Origin: Chrysochromulina tobinii
Taxonomy: Eukaryota; Haptophyta; Prymnesiales; Chrysochromulinaceae
Direction of reading: 5' to 3'
DNA: 64,000 bases
Assembly: GCA_001275005.1 (NCBI GenBank)
Contig: JWZX01003273.1
Span: forward strand, 1-64,000
The notes under the pieces were generated by a model. The model searched no databases. It was not told where the DNA came from and worked only from the letters and a program-made list of their open reading frames with translations. The translations under genes were made by a program, and so were the position numbers. This document shows, in pieces, positions 44,882-54,067 of the stretch; within the stretch, counting starts at the first letter, position 1; every line of letters starts with the position of its first letter.

Positions 44882-45892
44882 ATGCTTCCCTCAGACGAGA
44901 GCACCGCCCCCTCAGCGCCGACGGTGCCTCCGGCGCAGCCCGCCTCCCTCGAGGAGATCTACCGCTCACCCCTCGAAGTGGCCGCCAAGGCCGAGCTCGC
45001 TCGGGCCGGCACGAAAGGACAAGTGCCAGCATCTTTTGGATACAAGCTCTCAATCGGGCATCAGGAGATTGACCGGATCGTGGACGAGGTGGAGAGCATC
45101 TACAGCAGCCTGCTCTTAACAGGAACCGAGTGGATTGGAGTCGGGCAGATTGGCAACATGCTAGTGCAGCTGAACGACTGGTACGAGGACTACGACGAGT
45201 TCGAGGATGCGTGCGGCGGAAGCTTCGAGGAGTTCCTCGGCACGCTCCCGCAGTCTGAGATCCGGCGCAATGAACAGGACAAGCCAGAGCTGAAGGTGCT
45301 GCTTCCCGACCCAGATGCGCCGCCGACGCTCATGACGCTGCGCGTCGAGCAGTCCACAGACCTGTGGCGCGTTCTCTTCAAGTCAGGGGCGGCGGCGGTT
45401 CGCATCCCACACCTCGAGTTCGAGATAGGCGCGGACAGCAAGCGGCGCATCGACACGGTCTACAACCACATCAACAATGCGATTTGGAACCTGTCGTCGC
45501 ATATGCGTGGTGCTCAGGCCGAGGCCGGCGCCGAGTTCACCGCAGAACATATCGCCATCCTCGATACGGTCGAGAAGCTCGAGGCACTCCTCGATGTCAA
45601 CGAGCCGTTCATCATCGTCGTGGACGACCCGACGGGCGCCTCGCGCTTCAAGCCGGACGATGGCATTGAGGTGGACGAGTCTGTGAGCTCTTGCTCTAGC
45701 GTGTGCTCATTGGTGTGGGAGGCTATGCTGGTTGCTGGACTTGATGCTGGAGACAACTTTCCTCTTTGGTTAAAATTCAGCTGCTTTGATGGTTTAGAAA
45801 ACCGTCGAAACGGTGCATCGGATCCGCGATCCGCGCTCGGCTCGATATCCGACCGTACGATACCCCTATGCAGCGTGCGTCTCAACAGCTAA
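44882..45892 (+). CDS. ZPR1-like (A/B-domain) protein without zinc finger
   Basis: 336 residues from ATG 44882; upstream 44834 is only TTG. Residues about 120-280 follow the ZPR1 beta-domain order: PPTLMTLRVEQSTDLWRVLF, KSGAAAVRIPHLEFEIG, DTVYNHINNAI, DTVEKLEALL and the hallmark EPFIIVVDDPTGASRF. The C4 zinc finger that precedes this domain in ZPR1 is absent. In its place is a helical segment (QIGNMLVQLNDWYEDYDEFE, GSFEEFLGTLPQ). ZPR1 is an eEF1A-folding chaperone; this relative's role is unknown. The last 70 residues look intronic: a GTGAGC donor at 45683 and TTCAG acceptor at 45780 would give the short ending ...VDES-LL-stop at 45789. Confidence 0.6.
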   Translation: MLPSDESTAPSAPTVPPAQPASLEEIYRSPLEVAAKAELARAGTKGQVPASFGYKLSIGHQEIDRIVDEVESIYSSLLLTGTEWIGVGQIGNMLVQLNDWYEDYDEFEDACGGSFEEFLGTLPQSEIRRNEQDKPELKVLLPDPDAPPTLMTLRVEQSTDLWRVLFKSGAAAVRIPHLEFEIGADSKRRIDTVYNHINNAIWNLSSHMRGAQAEAGAEFTAEHIAILDTVEKLEALLDVNEPFIIVVDDPTGASRFKPDDGIEVDESVSSCSSVCSLVWEAMLVAGLDAGDNFPLWLKFSCFDGLENRRNGASDPRSALGSISDRTIPLCSVRLNS

Positions 45893-46459
45893 GCCTTTGC
45901 TAAGGTTGTACAAGGCAAGGTACCAACGCGGAAGGCCTAAAGGTCGCATACAAATTTAAAACTCGGCACTTGCTTATCGGATCGCGGTAAGCACACGACC
46001 TGACGTCTCACGAGCCGGCGCGCTCCGAGGTCCGATGCGAGTGGGCGGCGAGTCATGTCCTCGGAGAAGGGAGAACCCTTATGTCGAGAAACTTTCGGGG
46101 ACTGCGTGCCGGGCGGGGTTAATATTCATACTTAAGCGGACTAAGCTTGGGACTAAGCTTCCAGGACGAGTCAGCCTCCAAAAGCACTCCGCACACCCAC
46201 ACTACGACCTTTCAGAGAACTCATAGCGACGCGCCGCGCTGTTACACGGACTTGTGTCGCGCGAAATGCCGAGTCGTCGTGGAAACCGAGTTTCCGACTG
46301 CCTCCCTTGCAAGTCCAAGCCTTGGATCGCTCCCCTACGCTCCCCGCCCGGAATTTCTGGTCATTGTCCATTCTCGAGCACATGGTGCTCGCGAGCGCTC
46401 CACCGAGCACATCAACATCGTGGCCAGGATCCGACGTCCATCGACCAGTAACACCGACA
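45893..46459. other. Intergenic, no gene seen
   Basis: About 570 bp of moderate GC. The next gene's frame is open back to 46307 but without protein-like features. No RNA gene or repeat recognised. Confidence 0.5.
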
Positions 46460-47335
46460 ATGGTCGACTATGAAGGCCTCGGCTCGGTTGTTTCCGCATC
46501 TTCCTATCTCTTAACTCGCGCGCGGCTACGTCTCATCCAGCAAAGTCGACCCCGATCGGGTAGCCGACGGCTGGCGGCTGACATCGAGCGAATGCGACTG
46601 CAAGCGGCTCCCCCAATCGAGCAACTGCGCTCGGCTCAGCACAAGGGCGACCTCGACGCGATCAATAAAGCTCTTGCGGCCTCAACTGCATCCATAGGCA
46701 GCAATCGTGGGATCATGACAATGTGGCGAGCCGCTCTCTTTGAGGACGCGCCGCGCGATGATGAGATAGCTGCATCGAGGCTTCAGCGTTGGCACAAGCG
46801 AGCAAAGGAGCGCACAAAGGATCGGCTGCAGCAGCAGCAACGGTCACAGCAACTGCTTCAGCCGGCCAAGCAGGATCCCAAGCCTGAAGGGGCAGGCACT
46901 CCGTTCAGGATTCGGCATTACCAGCAGCCCTGGTGGCATTCCAGCAGCGAACCGGAGTCGCACCCGTGGCGTTCCCCCGAAAGAGTCGCCCGAGGTCTCA
47001 ACGATGCGACGCGAGATGACCGCATCAACACGCAAATAGCGAGCATACACGACCAAGTCCGGCAGCGCGTGCAGATATCGCGTGGGGGAAGCCCGATCAA
47101 ATGGAGCAGGCCGCTGGCTGTCGGCGCCGGGGGGGCAGCAGCAGGTGAACCGCGAGCAGGTGCATCGCCAGCGCACACAGCACAGGCACACAGCGCAATC
47201 ACCTCCGCGCACTGGGCTGGCGGTGGCTGCCGAATCTCTACATGTACAAGCGCCGCGTCTCGTCCCTTCGGCACTGCTCCAAGTGCTCCTACGAGTTCCA
47301 TGGATGCAGGTACTGATCTGAGCTGGGTGAGGTGA
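46460..47335 (+). CDS. Unknown basic protein
   Basis: From ATG 46460, 291 residues with no recognised domain. It has a helical Arg/Gln-rich middle (ERMRLQAAPPIEQLRSAQ, RLQRWHKRAKERTKDRLQQQ, a Gln-rich run), then a Trp/Pro segment (YQQPWWHSSSEPESHPWRSP) and a low-complexity Ala/Ser/Thr C-terminus that may not be coding. The hydrophobic and composition signals are weak, so this is only a probable gene. Confidence 0.45.
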   Translation: MVDYEGLGSVVSASSYLLTRARLRLIQQSRPRSGSRRLAADIERMRLQAAPPIEQLRSAQHKGDLDAINKALAASTASIGSNRGIMTMWRAALFEDAPRDDEIAASRLQRWHKRAKERTKDRLQQQQRSQQLLQPAKQDPKPEGAGTPFRIRHYQQPWWHSSSEPESHPWRSPERVARGLNDATRDDRINTQIASIHDQVRQRVQISRGGSPIKWSRPLAVGAGGAAAGEPRAGASPAHTAQAHSAITSAHWAGGGCRISTCTSAASRPFGTAPSAPTSSMDAGTDLSWVR

Positions 47336-48207
47336 CACGATTGGATGGAAAATCGTTAAACTATATAAAGCCGGGTATAATCGAAAGCATAATTTATAAC
47401 GACGACTGAGCACCTCCGGTTACAGCCTGGGTGCTCCGAAGCGATAGAGCATAGACGTGTGGTTCTAAGCGTCAGCGGTCTATAATAAACCTATAATCGG
47501 ACGGCGGCCCGGCTATATAGTATAGCCGGGTTCCTCGCCTCGGCGCGGCGTTCCCTAGGCGTTCCCGCGCTCGCGGAGTCGCGGTCGGATCCGCGGTCGC
47601 GCCGGCCGTGTCTCGGCAACTGCCGTGGAAACGCAAACGGCCGAACGGAAACGCAGCCGGGACCCGCGGTGCGGGCCGGCCGGCCGACTGGGCCGGACTT
47701 CGACACTTCGTCCCCTTGACTCACCCCTCCTCTGGCGTCTGGGGCACCCGCGGGTGGCGGCTGGCGGGTGGAGACCGTTGACCGGTCCACGGGCAGACCA
47801 CGGAAGGCCTCGAAGCTCGATCCCCGATCCCGCTTCCCGGGCGCCGGTCGAGACCGGCGACGCTTTGACAGTGCGGCACCGCGCCGGGCCGCTGCCGCGG
47901 GCGTGGTCGTGGGGTCTCCCCGGTCGCATGCGCCAACCGCCATGCCCAGCACCGCAGTGCACGCAGCACGCAGGTCGCAGCAGCCGTCGCCGCAGCCCCA
48001 GCCGCGAGCCGGCAGCCGCTGCGTTCGCCTGAGCGGCTTTTTTGACCGCCCCTGCCCCCTGGCGCGCGCGATGCACCGCCGGCAGGCGCCGTTCGTGGTG
48101 TTTTTTACCTATACTTGCTTTTTACGTGTTTCATACTATGCCACGTCCGGACGCGATATCGGCCGATCGCATTCGCGGCTGATTCCGACGGGCGCCGGGT
48201 CTTGCGA
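47336..48207. other. Intergenic with GC-rich island and palindrome
   Basis: About 870 bp. It begins AT-rich (47340-47500), holds a strong palindrome (47508-47530), then a very GC-rich block (47540-48060) full of CCGG/GGCC and GCGG runs, and an AT-rich TTTTTT patch at about 48098-48130. ORFs across it on both strands are not protein-like. It resembles neither tRNA nor the rRNA sequences I know. Confidence 0.45.
47508..47530. repeat. Perfect palindrome with 3-base loop
   Basis: CCCGGCTATA and TATAGCCGGG separated by TAG. The arms contain a TATA core and lie at the AT-rich to GC-rich border. Confidence 0.9.
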
Positions 48208-49416
48208 TCAGTGGTCTCGCGTTGCACTCCCCTCAAGGCGCACCTCGCGCGAGGGTAGCGAGCTAGGCAGAGGCGCATGTTGTGAGAGCGCCGCTCGCCC
48301 GCGGGCCTGCGCGGCGAGCTGCTCGGGCGGCGCGAGGGCGTTGAAGGCGCTCTGGTCCTGGCGCTGAAGAATGGCTTGGAGCGAACGCTTCAGGTCGAGT
48401 AAGCTCGTGAGGCTCGGCAATGGCTCCGATACCTTGCCGCGGTAGTCGTGCTCGTCATCAATTGCCAGCCGCAGGCCCTCGGCTTGCGCGAGCAGCGCCT
48501 GCCTCTCCTCCTCAAGTGCCGCACGTAAGCGCGATACGACGAGACCGCCGCCGCGGCTGCTGCTGCTGCGCTCGTTGCTGTCGGCTGAGCCAGCAGACGA
48601 GGCCGCTGAGCTCGGACGGCCGCTCGCGCGGCTTGTGGGCCGACTGGCGCAGCCGCCGCCACAGCTGCCGCTCCTGCTGGGTGGCGGCGCGCCGGCGTCG
48701 CCCAAGCTCCCTGTAGGGGCGCTCGCCATCGCCGCGGTCGCTGGCCGAGAGCCAGTTCCAGAGCTCGTGCCTGGCCGTGAGGAGAGTGAGCCGGGCTGCG
48801 AGGCGGTGCCCGGGCGCGAGCCGGCACTCGCGAGGCGCATGTCGCGGAGCGAGACTCGACCGCCATCGGCCGTGCCCGGTCGCAACAGCCCCGATGCCGT
48901 CCCAGGCCGCTCAACCTCATTCTGGAGCACGTGCTCGAGCGCCTTGCGCTGCGGGCTGCTCGGCTGCGGAAGGAGCGCATCCTCGGGCTTGCCGGCGGCC
49001 GCCGCACGCTTGCGGAGCTGCGTGACGAGTGATTTGAGTTCGAGCTGCACGAGGCCCGCCGGATGCGAGCCAAGCGAGCGTGGCATCGAGGAGCACTTCC
49101 GCACGAGTGCGTCGGTGTCCGCGGAGTAATCGTTCAAGATCTCCTGCAGCGCGCGCACCTCGGCGTACACGTCGGTGCACTCTCGCACTAGCTTCTCGCC
49201 CACCACGCGCTCAATCTCTTCGCGCTCCACCACGTCAATTGACATTGAGATCTGTTCCCATAGGTACCGCTGCGGCCCTTGCGGCACGTCGTCGTCAGCA
49301 AATGAGTCCTCCGGGCTCGGTGGGCCAGTGGAGCCCGCGATGGACGCTGCTGCATGACCGCCAACGGGCACCGACGAGGCCGACGAGGCCGTCGAGGCCG
49401 TCGAGGGACGTTGCAT
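48208..49416 (-). CDS. CCDC24-like coiled-coil protein with RPGTA repeats
   Basis: 402 residues from ATG 49416; 49443 is only GTG. Residues about 50-170 read LWEQISMSIDVVEREEIERV, VYAEVRALQEIL, LVQLELKSLVTQLRKRA. This order of helices resembles coiled-coil domain protein 24 (CCDC24), a ciliary/basal-body-associated family of unknown function; the likeness is by eye. Residues about 175-300 carry many RPGTAS, RPGTADG, RPATAA, RPTSRAS units. A second coiled coil (VVSRLRAALEEERQALLAQ) is near residue 305, and the C-terminus is helical and then disordered. No enzyme motif. Confidence 0.55.
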   Translation of the reverse strand: MQRPSTASTASSASSVPVGGHAAASIAGSTGPPSPEDSFADDDVPQGPQRYLWEQISMSIDVVEREEIERVVGEKLVRECTDVYAEVRALQEILNDYSADTDALVRKCSSMPRSLGSHPAGLVQLELKSLVTQLRKRAAAAGKPEDALLPQPSSPQRKALEHVLQNEVERPGTASGLLRPGTADGGRVSLRDMRLASAGSRPGTASQPGSLSSRPGTSSGTGSRPATAAMASAPTGSLGDAGAPPPSRSGSCGGGCASRPTSRASGRPSSAASSAGSADSNERSSSSRGGGLVVSRLRAALEEERQALLAQAEGLRLAIDDEHDYRGKVSEPLPSLTSLLDLKRSLQAILQRQDQSAFNALAPPEQLAAQARGRAALSQHAPLPSSLPSREVRLEGSATRDH

Positions 49417-50220
49417 ATGGTAAAGGCGTTGCTGACGCGCCACGAAACCCTTTACAAGTATGAATATGGAGACCGAGCCACAACGGAGCCCAAGGGTTGG
49501 AGCGCGCGAAACCTCAATCCAATGTGATGACCGCGTTGAAAGCCCTCATCTCAAGTTCGCGCCGCCTCGAGCGGTTCGAAGGGCAGAAGAACATGGGAGC
49601 CTGGCGCTCATCACGCGCCTTCGAGACCCTAATGATGCGCATGCTCGGCTTGATGGCGTTCTCGACCACATCAGGCATGGGATTGCTCCTGCTCGTTAAG
49701 CGCAACGGCGACTTTGGTGCGCGCACGAACCTCTCTGGCGTTTCCATCTACGCCTGCCGTGTACTTGCGTCCATGACTTCTCATGCCGTGTGTGCACAGT
49801 CCCATTGGATGTGGAACGGCAGGGTTATTCTCGCAAAGGATAAATGCGCGTGGAATTCATTCGGTCGCGTCGCACTCACCTCGCCACTCAAAGCAGGCAG
49901 AGCGGCCGTAACAGAAGGCGGAGCACATCTCGAATGTCTTCTTGCCTCAAGTAAAATGCACGCAATCGAGTTTCTACAATTGCGGGCGGACGACACGAAC
50001 GCTGAAGATCTGCCACCGGGTGCAGCACAACGAGAACGTACCCACTAAAAGAGCTCTTCTATTTCTTGTTGGATATGAAGACCATCTTCGCAAAAAGGTC
50101 GCCAGCCCCCATGTACAGACTGAAGAGCAGGGAGGAGGTGTCGAGAGATGAAAGTGTTGTTCGTTCTAAACACGAAACATCCGATGCTGCGGAGTGTTCA
50201 CAGGCTGCGCCCTGAGACCA
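49417..50220. other. Intergenic or undetermined small gene
   Basis: Two opposing readings compete here. Plus: 49527-50048, 173 residues from an ATG, with a hydrophobic helix (MLGLMAFSTTSGMGLLLLV). Minus: 49514-49747, 77 residues (MPDVVENAIKPSMRIIRVS). Neither matches a family I know and both have GC-rich third positions. One may be an exon of a small gene; I cannot decide which strand. Confidence 0.3.
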
Positions 50221-51897
50221 ATGGAAGAGCCGATGGATGAGGAGGAGAGGCAGCTGCAGGAGGCGCTCGCGCTCTCTTTGCAGCAGCAGCAGCAGCAGCA
50301 GCAGCAGGCCATGCCGGCGGTAGAAACGGCCGAAGAGAGAGAGCTGCGGATGGCCCTCGAGCTCTCGCTGGAGGGTCAACCGGGTGCAGCTGCCGCCGTG
50401 CCGCCATTCGACCCCGAGGGCGACGGGATTTCACGGCTCGACGCCGCGACCGTGCAGGAGGCCGATGCTGGAGGACCGGCGCTCTCACGCATCATCTTTG
50501 GCGATGCGCCCGCGCCAGAGGTTGCACGGCAGTGGCGGATGCAGGGCTTCACGCTCGCAGACGTGGATGTGTCAGACGCGCCCGGCGTGACGCCATTTGG
50601 CGCGGGCCTCGCCCAGATCAATGGCGGCCCGTGCGCCGTGCTCGCGGCCGCGCAGGCCTTCATGCTGCGTCGGCTGCTTTTCAGCGGCGACGACCCGGCC
50701 GGCCCGCCGATGCCGCTGCCCACATGGCTCGATGAGGCGGCGGCGGGGGGCGGGAGCCTGCTTCCGTCGGAGACGGAGGCGGGCGAGGCGCTGCTGCGCG
50801 GCCTCGCCGATGCGCTCGTCGCGTGCGCCACGACGCCGAGCGCTGCGGCGATGGCCGCCGCAGGCGGTGGCGCCACGCTAGCGCCCACGCCGTGCCAGGT
50901 GGTGCTGGCCGTGCCGACGGCGGCGATGCTGGAGGAGAGCTGGATGCAGGATGAGCGTGGTGCGAACCCGGAGCTGCTGGGTGCGCTGGTCGCGCACGCC
51001 GCGCGCCCGACGACCTGGCACGCGACACTTGAGGCGCTGCGCGCACGCCGGCACGGCCTCGCATCGCCACTGGGCGCACTCGGTTTCCTAGTGTCCGCCT
51101 TGCTCACTCGAGGCGTCGGGCGGTTCTCCGAAGAGCGTGATGACCCGAGCCAGCCGCTGCTCGACCCGCAATTCGGGCACTGCTCGCAGGAGGTGCTCAA
51201 CTTGCTGCTTCTCGGCGTGGGCGTCTCCAACGTCTTCGACGGCTCTCGCGATCTCGGCGGCGGTTTCATGCTGCGGGGCGTGCCGCTACGCCCACCCGTC
51301 GGCCTGCTTTCGGAGCTCGAGGCGCTGCGCTACCTGCAAGTGGGCTCGTTCTTCAAACAGCCGGTGCACCCAATATGGGTGGTCGCGAGCGAGTCGCACT
51401 ACTCCATCCTCTTCGCACTCACCACGCGGGTGCAGGCCGTCGGCGCGCGCGCCGCCCTCGAAGAGCGCTTGCTTGCCGCCTTCTCCGAGCTCGACCAAGA
51501 GGGCAATGGCTTCGTGTCGGGTGAGCACCTAGGCACGCTCGTGGCCGCGCTGCCGCAATGGCAAGCGCCCCCCCTTGACAAGCTGCGCACCCAGCTCGAC
51601 CCAGAGGGAACTTCGCTCATCCTGTGGGACCATTTCCAGCGCATCATGATGCCGCTGCACCCAGAGGCCGCGACGCTGCCCGCCGAGTCCGCCGCGCCTG
51701 CCGCATCGCTCGAGTTGTACCACTACAACGGCCTGGGCGCTAGGGGGCACGAGAATAAGCGCGCTCTGCGCAAGCTGCTCGTCGAGCCTGCCAAGCGGCC
51801 AGTGGGCCCCGCACCACAGGGTCTCGCGTCCATCATTGCCACCCGATGGAAAGATGCACTCGTCACCCACGAAGGACCGCCGCCGAGCATCAACTGA
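50221..51897 (+). CDS. MINDY-3/4-type deubiquitinase with two UIMs
   Basis: 558 residues from ATG 50221. N-terminus: two ubiquitin-interacting motifs, EERQLQEALALSLQ (residues about 7-21) and ERELRMALELSL (about 42-54), with a CAG-coded polyglutamine run in the first. The catalytic domain begins near residue 90: RIIFGDAP, WRMQGFTLADV, GLAQINGGPCAVLAAAQAFM with nucleophile Cys138, and PIWVVASESHYSILFAL with His393. This is the FAM188/MINDY signature; members cut Lys48-linked polyubiquitin. An EF-hand-like loop (ELDQEGNGFVSGEH, residues about 422-435) sits in the C-terminal part, as in MINDY-3. The C-terminus ends in a short basic helix. Single exon. Confidence 0.9.
   Translation: MEEPMDEEERQLQEALALSLQQQQQQQQQAMPAVETAEERELRMALELSLEGQPGAAAAVPPFDPEGDGISRLDAATVQEADAGGPALSRIIFGDAPAPEVARQWRMQGFTLADVDVSDAPGVTPFGAGLAQINGGPCAVLAAAQAFMLRRLLFSGDDPAGPPMPLPTWLDEAAAGGGSLLPSETEAGEALLRGLADALVACATTPSAAAMAAAGGGATLAPTPCQVVLAVPTAAMLEESWMQDERGANPELLGALVAHAARPTTWHATLEALRARRHGLASPLGALGFLVSALLTRGVGRFSEERDDPSQPLLDPQFGHCSQEVLNLLLLGVGVSNVFDGSRDLGGGFMLRGVPLRPPVGLLSELEALRYLQVGSFFKQPVHPIWVVASESHYSILFALTTRVQAVGARAALEERLLAAFSELDQEGNGFVSGEHLGTLVAALPQWQAPPLDKLRTQLDPEGTSLILWDHFQRIMMPLHPEAATLPAESAAPAASLELYHYNGLGARGHENKRALRKLLVEPAKRPVGPAPQGLASIIATRWKDALVTHEGPPPSIN
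50281..50307. repeat. (CAG)n polyglutamine tract
   Basis: Nine CAG codons in a row within the first ubiquitin-interacting motif region of the MINDY gene. Confidence 0.95.
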
Positions 51898-53056
51898 GGT
51901 GCAGACGGGCCGACGCGCTGAGCGCGCCGAGGACGCGGGCGACGCTCGTCACGACGCTTGTCACGACGCTCGCGTGACGAGGCTCGCGTGGAATGTGTGC
52001 TCTCGCGCCTCGCCGTGGGCGTGCACGCCGAGAAGACCGCATGAAGCGACCAAACGAGAGCAAATGTCGTGAGAGCGAAGACGCACCATCGTGCACGCAG
52101 TCTCGCGTGCGCACGCGGCGCGGGCATCAAGCGCGAATACACACCAACCCCTTTGTACCGTACCCCAGGGCCGAAAGAACGGAAGACGAAATGCAAAATC
52201 GAACCTGCGAAAGCCGCGAAAGGTTCTAGGTTGAAGGCGCTCGGTCGGAGGTATGAACGAGGCTTCAAGCCCGGCGCGAGAGGCAGCCCCCGCGCGAGGG
52301 TAGCAGGGAAGGCCCCCGCGCCGCCGCGCCGCGCACACGCCCCGTCCCCGCCGTTCGATCCCCGCGCGCCGCCCTCGACGGCCCTACCCGTCCGCACGCG
52401 TTTCGCCACGCGCGACGCCGCCCGCGCGCGCGAGCGCCGAGCCGCGACGGTCCCGACCGGCGGCGGCGCATAACGGGAGGCGTAACGGAGGCGACGTCCG
52501 CCGTCCCGCGGGGGGCGCGTGTTCCATCGCATCGGTGCCGCGGTGTAGGACCGAGCCCCACCGGTCGAACGGCGAGGCGAGGACCGACCGCAGCGGAGCG
52601 GACGGGTGCTGACTCCCGCTCGCCGCGCGGACCCCGCGGGTCCGCGGCTGACCGCGAGCTTCTCCGTTGCTTCTCGACAACGTCGAACGTGCACTTTACA
52701 GCTATTTTATAGCATCGTTCGGTTTTACAAGTTCAAGTTACATATTTACTACATAAACAACAGACAGCCCGACCTAACGGAAGCCTAATTTAGATGCAAA
52801 CGTTCAGCCGTAACATAGCGCTCATCCGAGATCTTTCCGAGGATCCCCTCCCCGCGGTAAACCGCTGGGGCGGCGCGGATTTCTCAGTCGGCGCGGCGCT
52901 GCACGCGCGCGGTGCGTCTCTGCACGCGCGTGGCGCGTCTCTGCTTCTGTATGGGCCACTTCACCGCGCAGCCCGGCCGATCAGACGATGGCGGATCCGA
53001 TGCGAGTGGTGCGGCGCGGCGCCGTCCATCAGGACGCCACTACCGCCGCCACCGCC
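51898..53056. other. Intergenic, GC-rich, no supported gene
   Basis: About 1,160 bp. The part 52240-52660 is extremely GC-rich; ORFs here exist in all frames but read as Arg/Ala/Pro noise. A short AT-rich patch at 52690-52800 follows. Near 52896-52945 a CTGCACGCGCG(C/T)G unit occurs twice. No RNA gene recognised. Confidence 0.45.
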
Positions 53057-54067
53057 TCAGCCCGGCGTTTGGTTATAGTGCGACTTATCGTTCTTCTTCT
53101 TCTTAGCATTCGCGCGCTCCTTGGCAGCTGCGGCGGCCGCCTGCTGCGCGCTCGCTGCAACACCCTTGGCGCCGCTGCTCTTCTTCTTGGCGGCTGCCGC
53201 GGCCTTCGCTTTGATCATCGCCTTGATCTCCTCTGCTGACTTGCCTGCTGTCTCGTCGGCAGCTGCGCCCGGCGATTCATCGGCGTCTTCGCCTGCACCG
53301 TTTCGGCCTTCTGGCTCGGCTGCGGTGGCGGCGGCTGCTGCTGCGGCGGGCACATCGGCCACCGCACCCGCTTCTTTGGCCTTCTTCTTTGCTCGCTTGG
53401 CTGCTGCCTTGGAGAGCCCGCCCGCCTCCACATTCTTGCCGCTGTCCGAATTCTCAAGTTCGGCAAGCAGGCTGTCCACCTCCTCGAGCTCCGCCTGCAC
53501 CTTGCCATTTTTGGGCTTCTTGCCACGCTTAGGCTCGGTTAGCGGTGCACCAGCCGGCGCCGCTGCCGCAGGCACGTCCTCCTCCTCGTCGTCCTCCTCG
53601 TCGTCCTCGTCGTCGTCTTCGTCGTCGTCCTCGTCCTCCTCCGGCGAGGCCGCTCCGTTTGCTGGAGAATTCAACCCCGGTGCCAGTGGCAGTCTGCTGG
53701 TTGGCACAGGCTGCGAGCGCGACAGACCAGGACAGCGTCACACACAGGGACATGCAGATGGCATTAGAGCCACTCGTCGCAGCAGCAGAGGCGTGTCTTG
53801 GTTTGCACGTAGGTAGCTAGAGCTCACGTGTTCGGTTCCCGTGTGTGCGCAGCGCACCGGCAGGCTGTAAAAATCGTCGTCCTCCTCATCGTCATCTGCC
53901 CAATTGGACTGGCCAGCTTTGGCCTTCAGGTCGTCAAAGGCTGCTCGTGAAGCAGCGGCCTCCGCCTCACGCTTTGCAGACTCCTTGGCAAGCTGTGACT
54001 TCTTCTTCTGAACTAACCGATCAAAGTCTCCGTCCTCCGCACCTTGCAGGACGGCGAATGCACTCAT
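53057..54067 (-). CDS. Acidic/lysine-alanine-rich two-exon protein
   Basis: Exon 1 53858-54067 and exon 2 53057-53710, with intron 53711-53857 (GTGCGC...TCGCAG). Joined length is 287 residues. Exon 1: MSAFAVLQGAEDGDFDRLVQ, a basic helix, and AGQSNWADDDEEDDDFYSLP. Exon 2: a run of about 28 acidic residues, VQAELEEVDSLLAELENSD, a KRAKKKAKEAG basic patch, Ala-rich helices, and KAKAAAAAKKKSSGAKG before the HYNQTPG end. The alternation of acidic and basic low-complexity blocks suggests an RNA- or ribosome-associated or nucleolar protein, but no family is recognised. Exon 2 has no ATG near its start, which supports the splice. Confidence 0.6.

Noticed and set aside
47555-48076. 173-residue minus-strand ORF in the GC island
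   Set aside because: All frames are open here because stops are rare in such GC-rich DNA; no protein-like pattern.
47336-48207. rRNA, tRNA or snRNA gene in the intergenic islands
   Set aside because: No cloverleaf with a GTTCGA-type loop, no conserved rRNA or U6 sequence was found.
51723-52694. 323-residue minus-strand ORF
   Set aside because: Runs antisense into the MINDY end and through a GC-rich non-coding island; Arg/Ala/Pro noise.
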